A DNA stretch of 64,000 nucleotides from Granulosicoccus sp045110475 (GTDB lineage: Bacteria > Pseudomonadota > Gammaproteobacteria > Granulosicoccales > Granulosicoccaceae): the NCBI GenBank assembly GCA_045110475.1, contig JBGCGC010000055.1, positions 1 through 64,000 of the forward strand, in the 5' to 3' direction. Every line of letters starts with the position of its first letter. Position 1 is the stretch's first letter. A program made the position numbers and the translations under genes. Of the stretch, positions 34,924 to 43,410 are shown in pieces. The notes under the pieces were generated by a model, which had not been told where the DNA came from, searched no databases, and was given only the letters and a program-made list of their open reading frames with translations.

Positions 34924-35330
34924 CATCGAGTAGACCCTATCTAATCCGGGCCCTGTACGAGTGGATTGTTGACAATGGCTTCACGCCTTACATGCTCGTT
35001 GATACAGCGCTCGATGTTGTCGAAGTCCCACGCGCGTTTGTTGAGAACGGAAGAATCATTCTCAATATCAGCCCAGAGGCTACTCATAGCCTGGTGCTTG
35101 GGAATGATGCGGTAACGTTCAACGCAAGATTCAGTGGCACCGCCATGGATGTGCATGTGCCGGTGGTTAGCGTGCTTGCCATCTATGCCCGCGAAAATGG
35201 ACAGGGAATGATGTTCGGTGAGCAGGACGATACGCCGCCTGATCCGGGTAGCGGGCCTAAAGCCGAGATAGACAAGGTGCCGGGTGCTCCACCAGAAGTC
35301 AAAAGGCCCAACCTGAAAATCGTCAAGTAG
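34920..35330 (+). CDS. sspB: ClpXP adaptor SspB
   Basis: 136 residues. Delivers ssrA-tagged proteins to ClpXP. The substrate-binding domain covers ~1-105 (RPYLIRALYEWIVDNGFTPY). A flexible acidic linker leads to the ClpX-binding tail RPNLKIVK, equivalent to the XB motif. Its 3' end overlaps yraN by 8 bp. Confidence 0.92.
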   Translation: MTSSRPYLIRALYEWIVDNGFTPYMLVDTALDVVEVPRAFVENGRIILNISPEATHSLVLGNDAVTFNARFSGTAMDVHVPVVSVLAIYARENGQGMMFGEQDDTPPDPGSGPKAEIDKVPGAPPEVKRPNLKIVK

Positions 35331-35733
35331 CGCTCTCTATCGCATTCGATAGCCACAAGAGGTGATGATTTTTCCATACGCATTCGTCCTTGTATGGTGT
35401 ACGCCCAAGGGGTTCAATGGCAATGATGTCAATTCTTGCGCAGTCCCGACTGTCGGCGTTTCGCTGTAGCCAGGCACTTGCGGTCCGTACTAATTTGCGT
35501 TGTTTTTTCCAGTCAACGCTGGCTAACGCACCACCGTATCGGGATGTGGCCCGATAGCGCACCTCAACGAAAACGATGATCCTACCCAGTTGCTCATCCT
35601 CAGGGGCGAGCATGATGAGATCTATCTCTCCAACCCTTCTGACAAAATTGGCTTCGATAAACAGATAGCCTTTGGATTCGAGAAAGTCTCTGGCCAGAGT
35701 CTCGCCTAGTGCGCCTTGTTCCTTTTTTTGCAT
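35323..35733 (-). CDS. yraN: YraN-family (UPF0102) putative endonuclease
   Basis: 136 residues. The PD-(D/E)xK-like core is seen in VRRVGEIDLIMLAPED, then IIVFVEVRYRATSRYGG. Function in the cell is not established. Downstream of lpoA, as in Escherichia coli. Confidence 0.88.
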   Translation of the reverse strand: MQKKEQGALGETLARDFLESKGYLFIEANFVRRVGEIDLIMLAPEDEQLGRIIVFVEVRYRATSRYGGALASVDWKKQRKLVRTASAWLQRNADSRDCARIDIIAIEPLGRTPYKDECVWKNHHLLWLSNAIESAT

Positions 35734-35815
35734 GATCGTCCCTGATCAGTTGATGTTGTTTCCTATTGCGGACCTTTCTCAGCTTGCCCGATTCCCGGAT
35801 ACGCGCCTTTTGTGG

Positions 35816-37750
35816 CTAGTTTATGACGGCAGGGCGTAGCAACGGCAATGAGGGGGCATCGACGCTTTTTACATTCTGGCTAACGCCTTCAACATATTGA
35901 GCCCAGTCGAGATAGCGCTGGATTCGCCCGTCGGATCTCAGTTCCAGATCGCCGGTGTAGCCCATCAAGCGCTCCCCGGCGCTGATCTTGTCCAGATTGG
36001 TCACTATTGAATACGCATCAGCACCCAGTGCGTAAAGCTTGCCGTAAACCCCGTCGGCATTGTCGAAGCTGGCAAGGATCTGTTTTTTTAGTGGATCCTT
36101 GTTCAGTGAACTTCGCAGCACCCACGGCGCGTCCGGGTAGTAGATGGTATTTAGATCAGCATTTTTCTTTTGATCATCATCAATACCTGCCACCCTTGAA
36201 GTACCAAGACGCGGTAGTTGGCGCGCGTAGAAAAAATCCAGTTGCGTCCGCACCGAGCGAGCTTGTTCGTTGGTAACAGCGAGAAAGATAATGTTTACGT
36301 CGTTGCGGATTGATGGTTCGAAGAAAAGCCGTTTGCCGATCGTTGCACTCAGAGTACGAAACCGGCCATCGCTTTCGTCAATCGCCAGAGCCTCCTTTAT
36401 CTGTGCAGAGTAGTCGTAGGTATCTGTTGGTAGAACAGCCACATGCACAACGTCTCCGCCGTAGAGAAACATGGCGTCTCGGAAGGCTCGGGCTTCGCGG
36501 TCACCGCGTGAATCGTCGGTTTGAAATACAATGGCGTTGGTCAGTCCGAGGCCTGCAGCGCGCGAGGCTGCAGCCACTGCCTCGTCTTCTGGCGCTAGTC
36601 CAAACTGTATGACGTTGGAGACATCGCTACTGAATGCCGCCGTTTCTACGGTGTTGAGGGTCACTGTTGGAACGGGTATATCCTGCTGGGAGACGACCGC
36701 TGCCACGGCTTCTTTTGTCAGCGGGCCGATAACGGCATCTGCTCCATCTTCAACAGCGTTTTTGTAAGCGGTTCTGACATAGCCAGGGTTGTCGCCCACA
36801 TCGTAGAACCTCAGGACAGGGGCGGCCAGCGTATTGTTTGCCTGTTGGTGCGCGGCCATTAATCCATCCCGGATGACCCCGGCAACAACAGCGGTGTTGC
36901 GGCCGCTGAGTGGGAGCAGAACAGCGATCTGATCAATCGTTTGTACGCGGGTGTCTGTGTCGAATCCATTGCCGGAATACAGTGCTGAGACAAAGACCGG
37001 ATTAGCCGGATGCGCAGGGAAGCGTTGTTGCCAGTTATTAACCGACGTTTGCCGCATCTGGGCATCCATGCCAGCGCCTGCGTGTGCCAGAGCCAGCTCG
37101 ATCCAGCCCTGATAGGTATCGCCACGAACATTGGTCGTCATGGTGCGAAGCGTGGATAAGGACTGTGTGCTCAGTAATCGCCAGATTTGCTGATGACTGC
37201 GCTCGATGGTCTCCGGATTGCTGAGCTGATTCTCGAGATTGATTCTGGCGATCAGTTCGTTGTCTGGATCCTGCAGAATTTCGTAAGCCTGCGCCTGGGT
37301 TTCGAATACACGTCCACGATTCAGGGCAGAATCTACTTCAATCGGATCAGGTAGCGCGGCCAGAGCGGCCTCTGCGTCTCGGTCGAAAATGAAGCTCTTG
37401 GCCAGCAGTATGTCTCGGCGGTGGGCAAGATCAAGGGTGGCCACCTCGATGGGGACCTCGCTGAGTTTTTCCTGAGCTTGTTCCATGAGCCCTCGGTCAA
37501 ACAGTATCTCAGAGGCAATGAGCAGGTAGTCCTGTTGTACAGCCGGATCGCTGACCCTAAGCGCTCGCTTGCTGTAGACGTCTGCTGCAGCCAGAGGATT
37601 GCCCAGCTCCAGCTGCCGGCGAGCATCGGTGTCTGTTATTCTGGCGTTCATCGGGGTATCGGGTAGTGGCGATGCCGATGGTGTGACGCAGGCTGATAAA
37701 GCGCTGGCGAGCAGCAGCACAATAGCCCATCGCAGAAAGGTCGAATTCAT
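35816..37750 (-). CDS. lpoA: Penicillin-binding protein activator LpoA
   Basis: 644 residues from the ATG at 37750, the last start before a lipoprotein signal (LRWAIVLLLASALSAC). Outer-membrane lipoprotein that reaches through the wall to activate PBP1A. N-terminal TPR-like half, then a periplasmic-binding-protein-like half (IAVLLPLSGRNTAVVAGVIR, then GADAVIGPLTKEAV). Its start codon is adjacent to that of the divergent rsmI, so each promoter must lie inside the other gene. Confidence 0.9.
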   Translation of the reverse strand: MNSTFLRWAIVLLLASALSACVTPSASPLPDTPMNARITDTDARRQLELGNPLAAADVYSKRALRVSDPAVQQDYLLIASEILFDRGLMEQAQEKLSEVPIEVATLDLAHRRDILLAKSFIFDRDAEAALAALPDPIEVDSALNRGRVFETQAQAYEILQDPDNELIARINLENQLSNPETIERSHQQIWRLLSTQSLSTLRTMTTNVRGDTYQGWIELALAHAGAGMDAQMRQTSVNNWQQRFPAHPANPVFVSALYSGNGFDTDTRVQTIDQIAVLLPLSGRNTAVVAGVIRDGLMAAHQQANNTLAAPVLRFYDVGDNPGYVRTAYKNAVEDGADAVIGPLTKEAVAAVVSQQDIPVPTVTLNTVETAAFSSDVSNVIQFGLAPEDEAVAAASRAAGLGLTNAIVFQTDDSRGDREARAFRDAMFLYGGDVVHVAVLPTDTYDYSAQIKEALAIDESDGRFRTLSATIGKRLFFEPSIRNDVNIIFLAVTNEQARSVRTQLDFFYARQLPRLGTSRVAGIDDDQKKNADLNTIYYPDAPWVLRSSLNKDPLKKQILASFDNADGVYGKLYALGADAYSIVTNLDKISAGERLMGYTGDLELRSDGRIQRYLDWAQYVEGVSQNVKSVDAPSLPLLRPAVIN

Positions 37751-37751
37751 C

Positions 37752-38621
37752 ATGTTGTCGGAACAGATTCTGTACATTGTGGCAACGCCTATAGGCAATC
37801 GAGACGATATCTCGGCTCGCGCCATTGATGTTCTCGGTAGCGTGAATCGGATATACGCAGAGGATACACGCCATAGTTTACCGTTGCTCAGGCATCATGG
37901 CATTGATACACCGGTTACGGCATTTCATGAGCACAACGAACAGGCTCAAGTGGACGCGGTGCTCACTTATCTACACAATGGCCACAGCGCGGCACTCATC
38001 AGCGATGCCGGTACCCCATTGATCAGCGATCCCGGATTTCGGCTCGTAAAGGCCTGTCAGCAATCGGGTATCAAGGTGTCACCAGTGCCAGGTGCCTGCG
38101 CGTTGACTGCTGCGCTGTGCGTGTCCGGTGTACCAACGGACAGGTTTCAGTTCGTAGGCTTTTCGCCGCACAAGCGCGGTGCCCGCAAGGCCTGGATGCA
38201 ACCGCTGGCTAATTTGCCGCACACGCTGGTGCTTTATGAGTCACCGCATCGGATTGTCGAGTGTTTACAAGATATTTGTGAGGTATTCGGGTCTGAGCGT
38301 GAGTTATGTGTTGCACGGGAATTGACCAAGCGTTTCGAAACCGTCGTGCACGGCACAAGCACCGATATGCTGGCCAGAGTGTCAGGCGATGCCAATCAGC
38401 AGCGCGGAGAGTTTGTTATCGTCATAACCGGAAAGCTGGTATCACCGGAGGCCACCGTTGAGTCGGTGCTCCAATTGGATAAAACCCTGAGCGTGTTGCT
38501 GGAGCACTTGCCGGTCAAGACTGCAGCCAAGGCTGCTGCGGATATTTTTTCCATCAACAAACGTGATGCCTACGAGCGTGCACTGGTTCTTCAGGGGAAG
38601 CAGGCTCCTGGCCTCTTATAA
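37752..38621 (+). CDS. rsmI: 16S rRNA 2'-O-methyltransferase RsmI (C1402)
   Basis: 289 residues. MLSEQILYIVATPIGNRDDI at the start, then YAEDTRHSLPLLRHHGI, ALISDAGTPLISDPGFRLV and SPVPGACALTAAL, all family blocks. The frame opens 51 codons earlier but that part is antisense to lpoA. Confidence 0.94.
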   Translation: MLSEQILYIVATPIGNRDDISARAIDVLGSVNRIYAEDTRHSLPLLRHHGIDTPVTAFHEHNEQAQVDAVLTYLHNGHSAALISDAGTPLISDPGFRLVKACQQSGIKVSPVPGACALTAALCVSGVPTDRFQFVGFSPHKRGARKAWMQPLANLPHTLVLYESPHRIVECLQDICEVFGSERELCVARELTKRFETVVHGTSTDMLARVSGDANQQRGEFVIVITGKLVSPEATVESVLQLDKTLSVLLEHLPVKTAAKAAADIFSINKRDAYERALVLQGKQAPGLL

Positions 38622-38629
38622 CGGGCAAT

Positions 38630-39697
38630 TTACGGCTCTTTCAGGGTTTTCTGCAGAAGGGTAAGCCAGTTTTCGTGGCAAAGCTTGTTCATTAGCGTTG
38701 TGGAATACCCGTGATTTTGCAGAGCATCTACAAGAACCGGTAATCCGGCGACATCGCTGATAGGGTTCGGTACCAGTGCGCCGTCGAAATCCGACCCCAG
38801 CCCGACGTGATCTTCACCCAGATGTTCAATCAGGTGGTCGAGATGGCGCAGCACAGGCTCGAGTGTCATATCGCCTGAGCGACGTCCGTCTGGCCGCAAG
38901 AAAATGGTCGCAAAATTCAGCCCGACAATCCCGCCGGTGTCACGAATCACAGATAGCTGTCGGTCGGTGAGGTTGCGCGGCGATGGTGTGATGGCATGGG
39001 CATTGGAATGGGTCGCTACCATAGGAGCATCAGACAGGCTGGCCACATCGTCAAAGCCCTTTTCATTAAGATGCGAAAGGTCGATCATGATGCCAAGCTC
39101 GTTGCAGGTCTTTATCAGCTCTTTGCCGGCCGCAGTAAGTCCCGGGCCGATATCAGGGTCACCCGGAAATCTGAAAGGTACGCCATGTCCGAATGCGGTT
39201 GGTCTGCTCCAGACGGGGCCCAGTGAACGCAAGCCCATGGCATGAAAGCTGTACAAGGCGTCAAGATCTGGGCCGATGGCTTCGGCGCCTTCCATATGGA
39301 TGATAGCGGCGATGGATCCGCGTTTCAGGCTCGCCTTGATCTCTTCCACGGTACGGCAGATGCAAAACTCGCCTCCGCTGACGCGTTCCATCCACTGCAG
39401 GTGGCCCAGCATTGACAGGGCAATAGGCTGCGCATAGTTGATGTCCAGAGCTTCAGGTAGTGGCAATTCATAGGACGGATTATCCATCAGGCCGTCGCTG
39501 TCAATGCCATCTTCCGAGTCGGGTGAATGTATGTAGATAGCGAAAAAACCACCAGCGAATCCACCCTTGCGCATACGCGGCAAGTCAAGATGGCCTTCGC
39601 CATTACCGCTAAGCCAGGTGTGTTCCCGGGCTGCCGGATCGTTCAACAGTCGTAGCAGGAAGTCGTTGTGGCCATCAAAGACGGGAGTAGGGGTCAC
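38630..39697 (-). CDS. Membrane dipeptidase-family zinc peptidase (M19)
   Basis: 355 residues. Renal-dipeptidase family: the first metal motif DGHND near the N-terminus, the bridging glutamate in IIHMEGAEAIGPD, MIDLSHLNEKGFDDV and ATHSNAHAI, then VGLGSDFDGA. Hydrolyses dipeptides, possibly including D-amino-acid or beta-lactam-like substrates. Convergent with rsmI (8 bp gap). No signal peptide is seen, so probably cytoplasmic. Confidence 0.88.
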   Translation of the reverse strand: MTPTPVFDGHNDFLLRLLNDPAAREHTWLSGNGEGHLDLPRMRKGGFAGGFFAIYIHSPDSEDGIDSDGLMDNPSYELPLPEALDINYAQPIALSMLGHLQWMERVSGGEFCICRTVEEIKASLKRGSIAAIIHMEGAEAIGPDLDALYSFHAMGLRSLGPVWSRPTAFGHGVPFRFPGDPDIGPGLTAAGKELIKTCNELGIMIDLSHLNEKGFDDVASLSDAPMVATHSNAHAITPSPRNLTDRQLSVIRDTGGIVGLNFATIFLRPDGRRSGDMTLEPVLRHLDHLIEHLGEDHVGLGSDFDGALVPNPISDVAGLPVLVDALQNHGYSTTLMNKLCHENWLTLLQKTLKEP

Positions 39698-39955
39698 AGT
39701 GTCATTTCCTCGGTTTGAATTCGACGGGTGAGGCCTTCACTGGCGCTCATGAGCTCTGTTGTTCAAGGCTACCGGCTGCACCTGCCAGTCAACCGCTCGC
39801 GCATTGTTTCTTTGGTTGCAAGGCCACTTATACAAGACAAAATGCATTACGGAAAATGCTCATGCATGTGTGAAACTGCGTATGGGTAACTGAATAGTGT
39901 GTTGGATTCTCTATCTTCGCTATCTATTCTATCTGCAAGTGATACCATCCGCACC

Positions 39956-40329
39956 GGAGTTGGCCAGGCTATCGCTGCTGATATCTGCGCAAGCAGGCGT
40001 CAGGGGAGGAAAGTCCGGGCTCCACAGGACAAGGCGCCAGGTAATTCCTGGGGGGCGTGAGCCTACGGAAAGTGCAGCAGAGAGTAGACCGCCTAAGCAA
40101 TAACCGGCAGCAATGCCGGTCTTTGCCGGTAAGGCTGAAAGGGTGCGGTAAGAGCGCACCGCGTCGGTGGCAACATTCGACGGCATGGTAAACCCCGTCT
40201 GGAGCAAGACCAAATAGAGGGACATAGGCGTGGTCCGCGCTGTCCCCGGGTAGGTCGCAAGAGCGTTATGGTGACGTAACGCCTAGATGAATGATGGCCC
40301 TCGACAGAACCCGGCTTATGGCCAACTCC
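39956..40329 (+). ncRNA. rnpB: RNase P RNA
   Basis: Bacterial type A RNase P RNA. GGAGTTGGCC at the 5' end pairs with GGCCAACTCC at the 3' end (P1). The conserved cores GAGGAAAGTCCGGGCTCCAC, GAAAGGGTGCGGTAAGAGCG, GAGCAAGACCAAATAGAG and ACAGAACCCGGCTTAT occur in the right order. Length ~374 nt matches Escherichia coli. The catalytic RNA trims tRNA 5' leaders. Confidence 0.97.
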
Positions 40330-40336
40330 TTATTAT

Positions 40337-40367
40337 CTAGTGTAGTTTGAAGGTCACACTACACTAG
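40337..40367. repeat. Perfect 10-bp inverted repeat after rnpB
   Basis: CTAGTGTAGT and ACTACACTAG around an 11-nt loop. The right arm runs into a second palindrome (ACACTAGTGT, 40361-40370). It sits 7 bp after the mature rnpB end. No T-run follows, so it could be a 3' processing stem, a non-canonical terminator or an operator. Confidence 0.6.
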
Positions 40368-40436
40368 TGTCCTTAACAGGGACCAGTTTCCGACCAGTGC
40401 AAATCAGTCCAGTTGCTGCGAGTCACTAACGCTGGA

Positions 40437-41234
40437 TCAGGCAGCCTTGTCAAGGTCGTCATCGTCGTAACCGTCGCCTGGCTGCATGCTGTCGTGCCTT
40501 GTGCCTTTGTCAGCGAGGGTCTCTGAGTTTTCACTGGCCTTTTTCAGGTCGGCCAGGCGCTGCTCAAGATCCTCGAAGCGCGATGGAAGAATATAGAGAT
40601 ACATGATTAGCGTCTCCAGCATCTCCATCATGGCGTCAGCGGTGTCCTGATTGGTTCCGTGATGATTCTTGAACAATTCGTGAAGATCACCCTGTTTCTT
40701 GGTTGACGAAGACAGTTTGGCCAACGGTTCGTTGTGGTTAATCGTGCTGATCGAGTCTCTTATCATCGCTGAGAGTCCCGTACGACTGTTACCGATAGGC
40801 AGAAAGTCATCGAAGATGGTTTCCATAGCGGTCTTGATCAACACATTGGTTGCCATCAGGTTGCCCGAAAAATAAATCTCCTGAGCAGTCTTGCAATACT
40901 GCAGAACGCTGTCGGGAATAGTTTCCTGATGCTGATCCATATTCATATGCTCATGGGGTGCAGGCAACATGTATACCCCGGGATCGCCGTCACCATCCTT
41001 TCTGGCGTGCCCGACCATATCCACGACCCAGAAGTGCACAGTGGTGCCACAGGCTGAGCAATCAGATGAGCAGGATGAGGTATCACGGTTGGGATCGTAT
41101 AGCCGGCGTTTGGTATTGAATACGACATTCAAGGTGCAGCCGGGGCAAATGGCAGCAACGGACACCGGATGCGATAGCTTGTTGCTATTGGAGTACGCCC
41201 ACTTCTTGATGCTTTCGTTGGGTATCTTTTTCAA
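40437..41234 (-). CDS. Zinc-ribbon plus helical DUF4145-like hypothetical protein
   Basis: 265 residues from a TTG start. Two cysteine pairs (ICPGC and a CSSDCSACG stretch) form a likely zinc ribbon in the first ~65 residues. A helical domain follows (~100-230, with VLQYCKTAQEIYFSGNLMAT and AMMEMLETLIMYLYILPSR) resembling DUF4145/HEPN-like folds. The C-terminus is charged and ends with a run of Asp. Similar ribbon-helical proteins are often found near defence genes, but nothing here proves that role. It is a single gene between rnpB and mraZ. Confidence 0.6.
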   Translation of the reverse strand: MKKIPNESIKKWAYSNSNKLSHPVSVAAICPGCTLNVVFNTKRRLYDPNRDTSSCSSDCSACGTTVHFWVVDMVGHARKDGDGDPGVYMLPAPHEHMNMDQHQETIPDSVLQYCKTAQEIYFSGNLMATNVLIKTAMETIFDDFLPIGNSRTGLSAMIRDSISTINHNEPLAKLSSSTKKQGDLHELFKNHHGTNQDTADAMMEMLETLIMYLYILPSRFEDLEQRLADLKKASENSETLADKGTRHDSMQPGDGYDDDDLDKAA

Positions 41235-41654
41235 GCTGTTCCCGGCTTATTGTTCAGCACACAGACATGTGCGGTATCGGCAGGTTTTCGCCGAGTGGTA
41301 GACCGCTAGCGTTAGTTGCTACTTGAGAACCCGGGCCCGGGAGCCTGTTCAGCCCAGACAACATGGGCTTCAGGCAGATGCGCTTTGCGATATCCATGTC
41401 GCGGCCTCTGCATCGGTGCCCGACTATCGGTCAACGCTTGCTGTCAGTGGGGCGGCTGCCCATTTGCAAGCGCGGCACATTGCAAACATTACGCAACAAT
41501 TGCCAATTGCTTGACATTTTATTAATCAGATAGCGCTCTTTTCTAACTGGCTTTCTATCAAGAGCATCTAAGTGATTGATTGTTATAGGTTCAGGTAAGT
41601 TGGCAGGATGTCGATCTTTTCGTGAAAAAACAGGTGCTTAGGCACGAAATTACG
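41235..41654. other. Intergenic region upstream of the dcw promoter
   Basis: No gene seen. Contains a perfect 12-bp GC palindrome CCCGGGCCCGGG (41330-41341) and an AT-rich stretch near 41510-41550 with a TTGACA (41511-41516) lacking a good -10. Confidence 0.45.
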
Positions 41655-41683
41655 TTGACCCTGTCATGTCAGAGTCGTATAGT
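41655..41683 (+). promoter_or_regulatory. Sigma-70 promoter of the dcw cluster
   Basis: TTGACC (41655-41660), 17-bp spacer, TATAGT (41678-41683). Close to consensus and about 50 bp before the mraZ ATG. It is the obvious driver of the mraZ-rsmH-ftsL... operon. Confidence 0.85.
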
Positions 41684-41717
41684 GGGGATCAGTGGCATTT
41701 CGTGGATAATTGTGGGG
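41683..41717 (+). promoter_or_regulatory. MraZ operator with four boxes
   Basis: TGGGG, TGGCA, TGGAT and TGGGG start at 41683, 41693, 41703 and 41713, an exact 10-bp period. MraZ binds TGGGN direct repeats with 5-bp spacers. The array begins at the -10 hexamer and covers the start region, the expected place for autorepression. Confidence 0.85.
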
Positions 41718-41733
41718 AATCAGGTAGTCAGCG

Positions 41734-42192
41734 ATGTGGTTTCGGGGTCTCACAAAATTGAGTGTAGATGCAAAAGGGCGTGTTGCCATGCCCAAGGCTC
41801 ATCGGGATGTCCTCGAAGATAGTGGCGTAGTGGAACTTGTGGTCACTGCATCTCCTGCCCGGTGTCTTAACGTTTATGCCAAGGATGCATGGATGGAACT
41901 GGAACAAAAGCTGATGGCCGCGCCGAACATAAAGTCGAAGGCAGTGCAGAAGCTGCAACGCCTGTATGTCGGTTACGCCACGCCGGTAGAGCTGGATAGT
42001 AGCGGAAGGATGTTACTTACGTCAGAGCTGAGGTCGTTCGCGGGCATAGAGCGCAAGGCCATGCTGGTGGGTCAGGGAGAGAAGTTCGAGTTGTGGGATG
42101 AAGCTCGCTGGGAGCGCGAGTTTGGTTTATGTGACAACGATGACATTGATATGTCAGACGTGCCGGAAGAACTGGCGACTTTGTCACTCTGA
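41734..42192 (+). CDS. mraZ: Transcriptional regulator MraZ
   Basis: 152 residues. Two AbrB-like MraZ repeats: FRGLTKLSVDAKGRVAMP and ATPVELDSSGRMLLTSELR, each with the conserved DxxGR motif. Multimeric repressor of its own division operon. Stop overlaps the rsmH start by 1 bp. Confidence 0.95.
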   Translation: MWFRGLTKLSVDAKGRVAMPKAHRDVLEDSGVVELVVTASPARCLNVYAKDAWMELEQKLMAAPNIKSKAVQKLQRLYVGYATPVELDSSGRMLLTSELRSFAGIERKAMLVGQGEKFELWDEARWEREFGLCDNDDIDMSDVPEELATLSL

Positions 42193-43142
42193 TGGCCGAG
42201 GCAGACGAGACATTCGCGATGCCAGGTCACGTCCCCGTGCTGATGCACGAGGCCGTCGAAGGTTTGACGCTAAACGGATGCGGTTGTTATGTGGACGCCA
42301 CCTACGGACGTGGTGGTCACAGTGGGTATTTGCTGAACCGGCTCGAAGAAGGCGGGCAGTTGCTGGCTCTGGACAGGGATCCGGAAGCCATTGCGGATGC
42401 AAGGGTACGTTTCGCCTCTGATAAAAGGTTTGCAATCAGGCAGGCGAATTTTGCCAACTTGCAGGCTGTGCTGCAGGAGCATGGCTGGTTTGGGGAAGTG
42501 GATGGGTTGTTGATGGATCTGGGGGTGTCATCCCCTCAGCTTGATGTTGCCGAGCGCGGGTTTGGTTTCTCCCGCGACGGTGCACTGGACATGCGAATGG
42601 ATCCGCACAGCGGAGTGTCCGCTGCGCAGTGGCTATCTACCGTTGGTGAGGGTGAGCTCGTGCAAGTACTCAAAACATATGGTGAAGAGCGATACGCAAA
42701 GCGCATTGCATCCGCTATCGTCAGCGCGCGCATGGAGAAACCGATTCTTCGCACTCTGGAGCTTGCCGAGATCATCAAGGCTGCTCATCCGCGCTGGGAG
42801 CGACATCATCATCCGGCAACTCGCAGTTTTCAGGCTATTCGGATACAGATCAATCGTGAGCTTGATGCCGTCAGCGATGCTCTGGCTGCGGCATCGAGTG
42901 TGTTGCGTCTCGGGGGCAGACTTGCAGTAATAACATTTCACTCACTGGAAGATCGCTTGGTTAAACGTGCGCTGAGGCGGCCGGTACCTGATCCCTCTAT
43001 TCCACGTCATCTGCCTCAGCCGGCGCAGGACATGCACCCGTGGAGAGTCATTGGAAAACCGGTCAAGGCCAGTAGCAAGGAAGTGGCAGCTAATCCACGA
43101 TCGCGCAGTGCCGTTCTGCGTCTTGCGGAGCGCGTGCTATGA
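42192..43142 (+). CDS. rsmH: 16S rRNA m4C1402 methyltransferase RsmH (MraW)
   Basis: 316 residues. HVPVLMHEAVEGL at the start, the SAM-binding segment VDATYGRGGHSGYLL, LMDLGVSSPQLD and LAVITFHSLEDRLVKR are all present. Partner of RsmI, which modifies the same nucleotide and lies 4 kb upstream in this window. Confidence 0.95.
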   Translation: MAEADETFAMPGHVPVLMHEAVEGLTLNGCGCYVDATYGRGGHSGYLLNRLEEGGQLLALDRDPEAIADARVRFASDKRFAIRQANFANLQAVLQEHGWFGEVDGLLMDLGVSSPQLDVAERGFGFSRDGALDMRMDPHSGVSAAQWLSTVGEGELVQVLKTYGEERYAKRIASAIVSARMEKPILRTLELAEIIKAAHPRWERHHHPATRSFQAIRIQINRELDAVSDALAAASSVLRLGGRLAVITFHSLEDRLVKRALRRPVPDPSIPRHLPQPAQDMHPWRVIGKPVKASSKEVAANPRSRSAVLRLAERVL

Positions 43143-43408
43143 ACAGTACGATTTTCAGTGTGCTCATACTGGCAGCCTTGTGCTTTTGTACCGCACTGGG
43201 GGTTGTTTTTACGACTCATCTCAGTCGAGAGGCTCATGCAGAAATTGGACGCAACCGCTCTATTATCGATGAGCTTGATATGCAGTGGAGTCAGTTGCAG
43301 ATAGAGGAAAGTACCTTTTCCGAACATGGCCTGATTGAGCGTCAGGCACGTGAGCGACTGGACATGGTGTTTCCGGGCCTTGAGGGCTCAGTGATGATAG
43401 TGCGCTGA
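43139..43408 (+). CDS. ftsL: Cell division protein FtsL
   Basis: 89 residues. Single N-terminal membrane helix (ILAALCFCTALGVVFTTHL) and a periplasmic coiled coil. Divisome scaffold of the FtsQLB complex. Placed exactly between rsmH and ftsI; start overlaps the rsmH stop. Confidence 0.88.
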   Translation: MNSTIFSVLILAALCFCTALGVVFTTHLSREAHAEIGRNRSIIDELDMQWSQLQIEESTFSEHGLIERQARERLDMVFPGLEGSVMIVR

Positions 43409-43410
43409 TC

